Source: an uncultured bacterium | GTDB taxonomy: Bacteria; Bacillota_I; Bacilli_A; RF39; UBA660 | Assembly (NCBI GenBank): GCA_949292245.1 | Contig: CASEYV010000013.1 | Span: 1 to 32,299, forward strand | Length of the DNA: 32,299 bases | Direction: 5' to 3' | Part shown: positions 30,973 through 32,299 of the stretch, piece after piece | How positions within the stretch are numbered: position 1 is the first letter of the stretch | How the letters are laid out: each line of letters opens with the position of its first letter | Notes under the pieces: generated by a model | What the model was told of the DNA's origin: nothing | The model's database searches: none | The model's input: the letters and a program-made list of their open reading frames with translations, nothing else | Program-made: the position numbers and the translations under genes

Positions 30973-32299
30973 CTATACTGCTCTATAATTATCTTCCATT
31001 GTAAAAACAACATTTTCATTAATCCATTCTTTTCTTGGTTCTACTTTATCTCCCATTAATACATTGACTCTTTTTTCTGCTAAAGCCGCATCTGTAATAT
31101 TTACTCTAATTAAACTACGAGTATCAGGATTCATTGTAGTATCCCAAAGTTGATCTGGATTCATTTCTCCTAAGCCCTTATATCTTTGAATAGAATATTT
31201 TCCTGTATTTTCTTTCTTTACTTCTTCTAATTCTTCATCAGTATATACATAATATTTCTTCTTACCATAATCTAATTTATAAAGCGGTGGCATAGCAATA
31301 TAAAGTTTACCAGCTTCAATTAAAGGTCGCATATAACGATAAAAGAAAGTTAATAAAAGTATTTGAATATGTGCTCCATCGACATCAGCATCAGTCATTA
31401 TAATAACCTTATCATAATTTGCATCATTAACATCAAAATCTTGACCTACACCTGCCCCAATAGTATAGATTAATGTATTGATTTCTTCATTTTTCATAAG
31501 TTCTGCTAAATTAGTCTTTTCACTATTAATTACTTTTCCTCTTAAAGGCAAAATTGCTTGAAATTTTCTATCTCTTCCCCCTTTAGCAGAACCACCCGCA
31601 GAGTCACCTTCTACAATAAATAATTCATTTATTGTAGCATTTTTACTTCCTGCTGGAGCAAGCTTACCAGATAAATTTCTTTCTATTTTTTTAGATTTAC
31701 CATTTCTAGCTTCTTCTCTTGCTTTTCTTGCAGCTTCTCTAGCAATTTTACTTTTCATTGCTTTATCTAAAATATTTAAAGCCACTTCTTTATTTTCTTC
31801 TAAATAAAACTTAATTGCTTCATAAGTTATACTTTCTGTAACACTTCTAGCCTCAGGTGTACCTAATTTTCCCTTAGTTTGTCCTTCAAATTGCAATAAT
31901 TCTTCTGGTATTTTTAAACTTATAACAGCAGATAACCCTTCTCTTACATCAGCCCCATCTAAAGTGCCATCTTTACTTTTAAATAAATTATTATTTTTAG
32001 CATAATCATTAAATGCTTTTGTAATTCCGGTTTTAAATCCTACTTCGTGGGTACCACCATCAATTGTTTTAACATTATTAACAAATGATAAAATATTTTC
32101 ATTGTAAGTATCAGTATATTGCATAGCAATATTTACTTCAATTTTTTGTTTAACATTACTAAAATTTAATACTTTATGCAATGTATTTTTTCCTTCATTG
32201 ATATATTCAACAAAACTAATTAAACCATTATCATAATGAAACTTAGCTTCTTTTTTATCTTCTTCATCAATAACTTCAATGGTAAGGCCACTTAATAAA
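30973..32299 (-). CDS. parE: DNA topoisomerase IV subunit B, C-terminal part (5' end outside window)
   Basis: This is the ATPase partner of ParC. The frame is open to the right edge: 441 codons before the stop are visible, from the end of the GHKL domain onward. A TTG at 32181 is not the start, since the reading frame continues to the edge with conserved-looking sequence. The visible part has the transducer (HEVGFKTGITKAFNDYAKNN). The Toprim motifs are EGDSAGGSAKGGRDRKFQAILPLRGK, TIGAGVG and IIMTDADVDGAHIQILLLTFFYR, and the ending is SIQRYKGLGEMNPDQLWDTTM and EPRKEWINENVVF. Adjacency to parC favours ParE over GyrB. Confidence 0.95.
   Translation of the reverse strand, partial: LLSGLTIEVIDEEDKKEAKFHYDNGLISFVEYINEGKNTLHKVLNFSNVKQKIEVNIAMQYTDTYNENILSFVNNVKTIDGGTHEVGFKTGITKAFNDYAKNNNLFKSKDGTLDGADVREGLSAVISLKIPEELLQFEGQTKGKLGTPEARSVTESITYEAIKFYLEENKEVALNILDKAMKSKIAREAARKAREEARNGKSKKIERNLSGKLAPAGSKNATINELFIVEGDSAGGSAKGGRDRKFQAILPLRGKVINSEKTNLAELMKNEEINTLIYTIGAGVGQDFDVNDANYDKVIIMTDADVDGAHIQILLLTFFYRYMRPLIEAGKLYIAMPPLYKLDYGKKKYYVYTDEELEEVKKENTGKYSIQRYKGLGEMNPDQLWDTTMNPDTRSLIRVNITDAALAEKRVNVLMGDKVEPRKEWINENVVFTMEDNYRAV

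Noticed and set aside
1-32299. Mycoplasma-type code with TGA as tryptophan, suggested by the extreme AT content
   Set aside because: Genes such as HIT and nfo end properly with TGA, Trp is TGG, and full-length frames need no TGA read-through.
30973-32299. gyrB/gyrA and therefore a nearby replication origin
   Set aside because: The A subunit has ParC-type features and the pair is adjacent as parE-parC. No dnaA, dnaN or DnaA-box cluster is present.

Overview
This is a very AT-rich chromosomal segment of a spore-forming member of the Bacillota, most likely class Bacilli. It uses the standard bacterial code: TGA is a real stop (HIT, nfo) and Trp is TGG. The evidence for Bacilli is EzrA, a zinc-ribbon L33, YlbD/YlbE, a DUF2624-like protein beside nfo, and a clear mother-cell sporulation set: CotE, SpoIIIAH, GerE, GerM and two YjcZ-type mini-proteins. 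The low GC, compact spacing and small gene sizes recall uncultured gut Bacilli such as RF39. That placement is inference.

Layout. 1-2520 is an accessory, decaying stretch: the 3' end of a possible transposase, a large FN3-repeat surface protein broken by two lesions and carrying a GC-rich C-terminal cassette, and a frameshifted XRE regulator. 2539-11421 holds cotE (-), a NodB-type deacetylase (+), HIT and CapA-family genes (+), a membrane-anchored serpin (-), a NatA/NatB-like ABC exporter whose ATPase is frameshifted (-), two YjcZ-like mini-genes (-) and a PrsA-like lipoprotein foldase (+). 11429-19748 contains minus-strand operons: ackA-nrnA-recX-T4SS-pilin-like gene, and ezrA-pilin-like paralog-cysteine desulfurase-thiI-66-aa gene. 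19818-22322 runs on the plus strand: spoIIIAH, gerE, gerM, tRNA-Arg(TCT) and a DUF4282-like membrane gene. 22351-32299 is rpmG-efp, a class B PBP with a DUF2628-like gene, nfo, a prepilin, ylbD-ylbE, and parE-parC (parE cut by the window edge).

The most interesting layer is regulatory. Several mother-cell genes carry readable SigE/SigK-type promoters, with -10 elements of CATANNNTA or CATACAAT type: cotE, the yjcZ pair, spoIIIAH, gerE and possibly ylbD. Promoters are also repeatedly nested inside the terminator of the preceding gene. The gerE -10 lies in the spoIIIAH terminator hairpin, the ylbD -10 candidate lies in the loop of the parC terminator, and ackA and nfo share an identical T9-GTATAAT string in which the terminator U-tract becomes the promoter spacer.

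Four frame-disrupting lesions in three genes lie in the first 10 kb, none in a long homopolymer. They could be real decay or assembly errors. I saw no CRISPR array, rRNA or complete insertion sequence.
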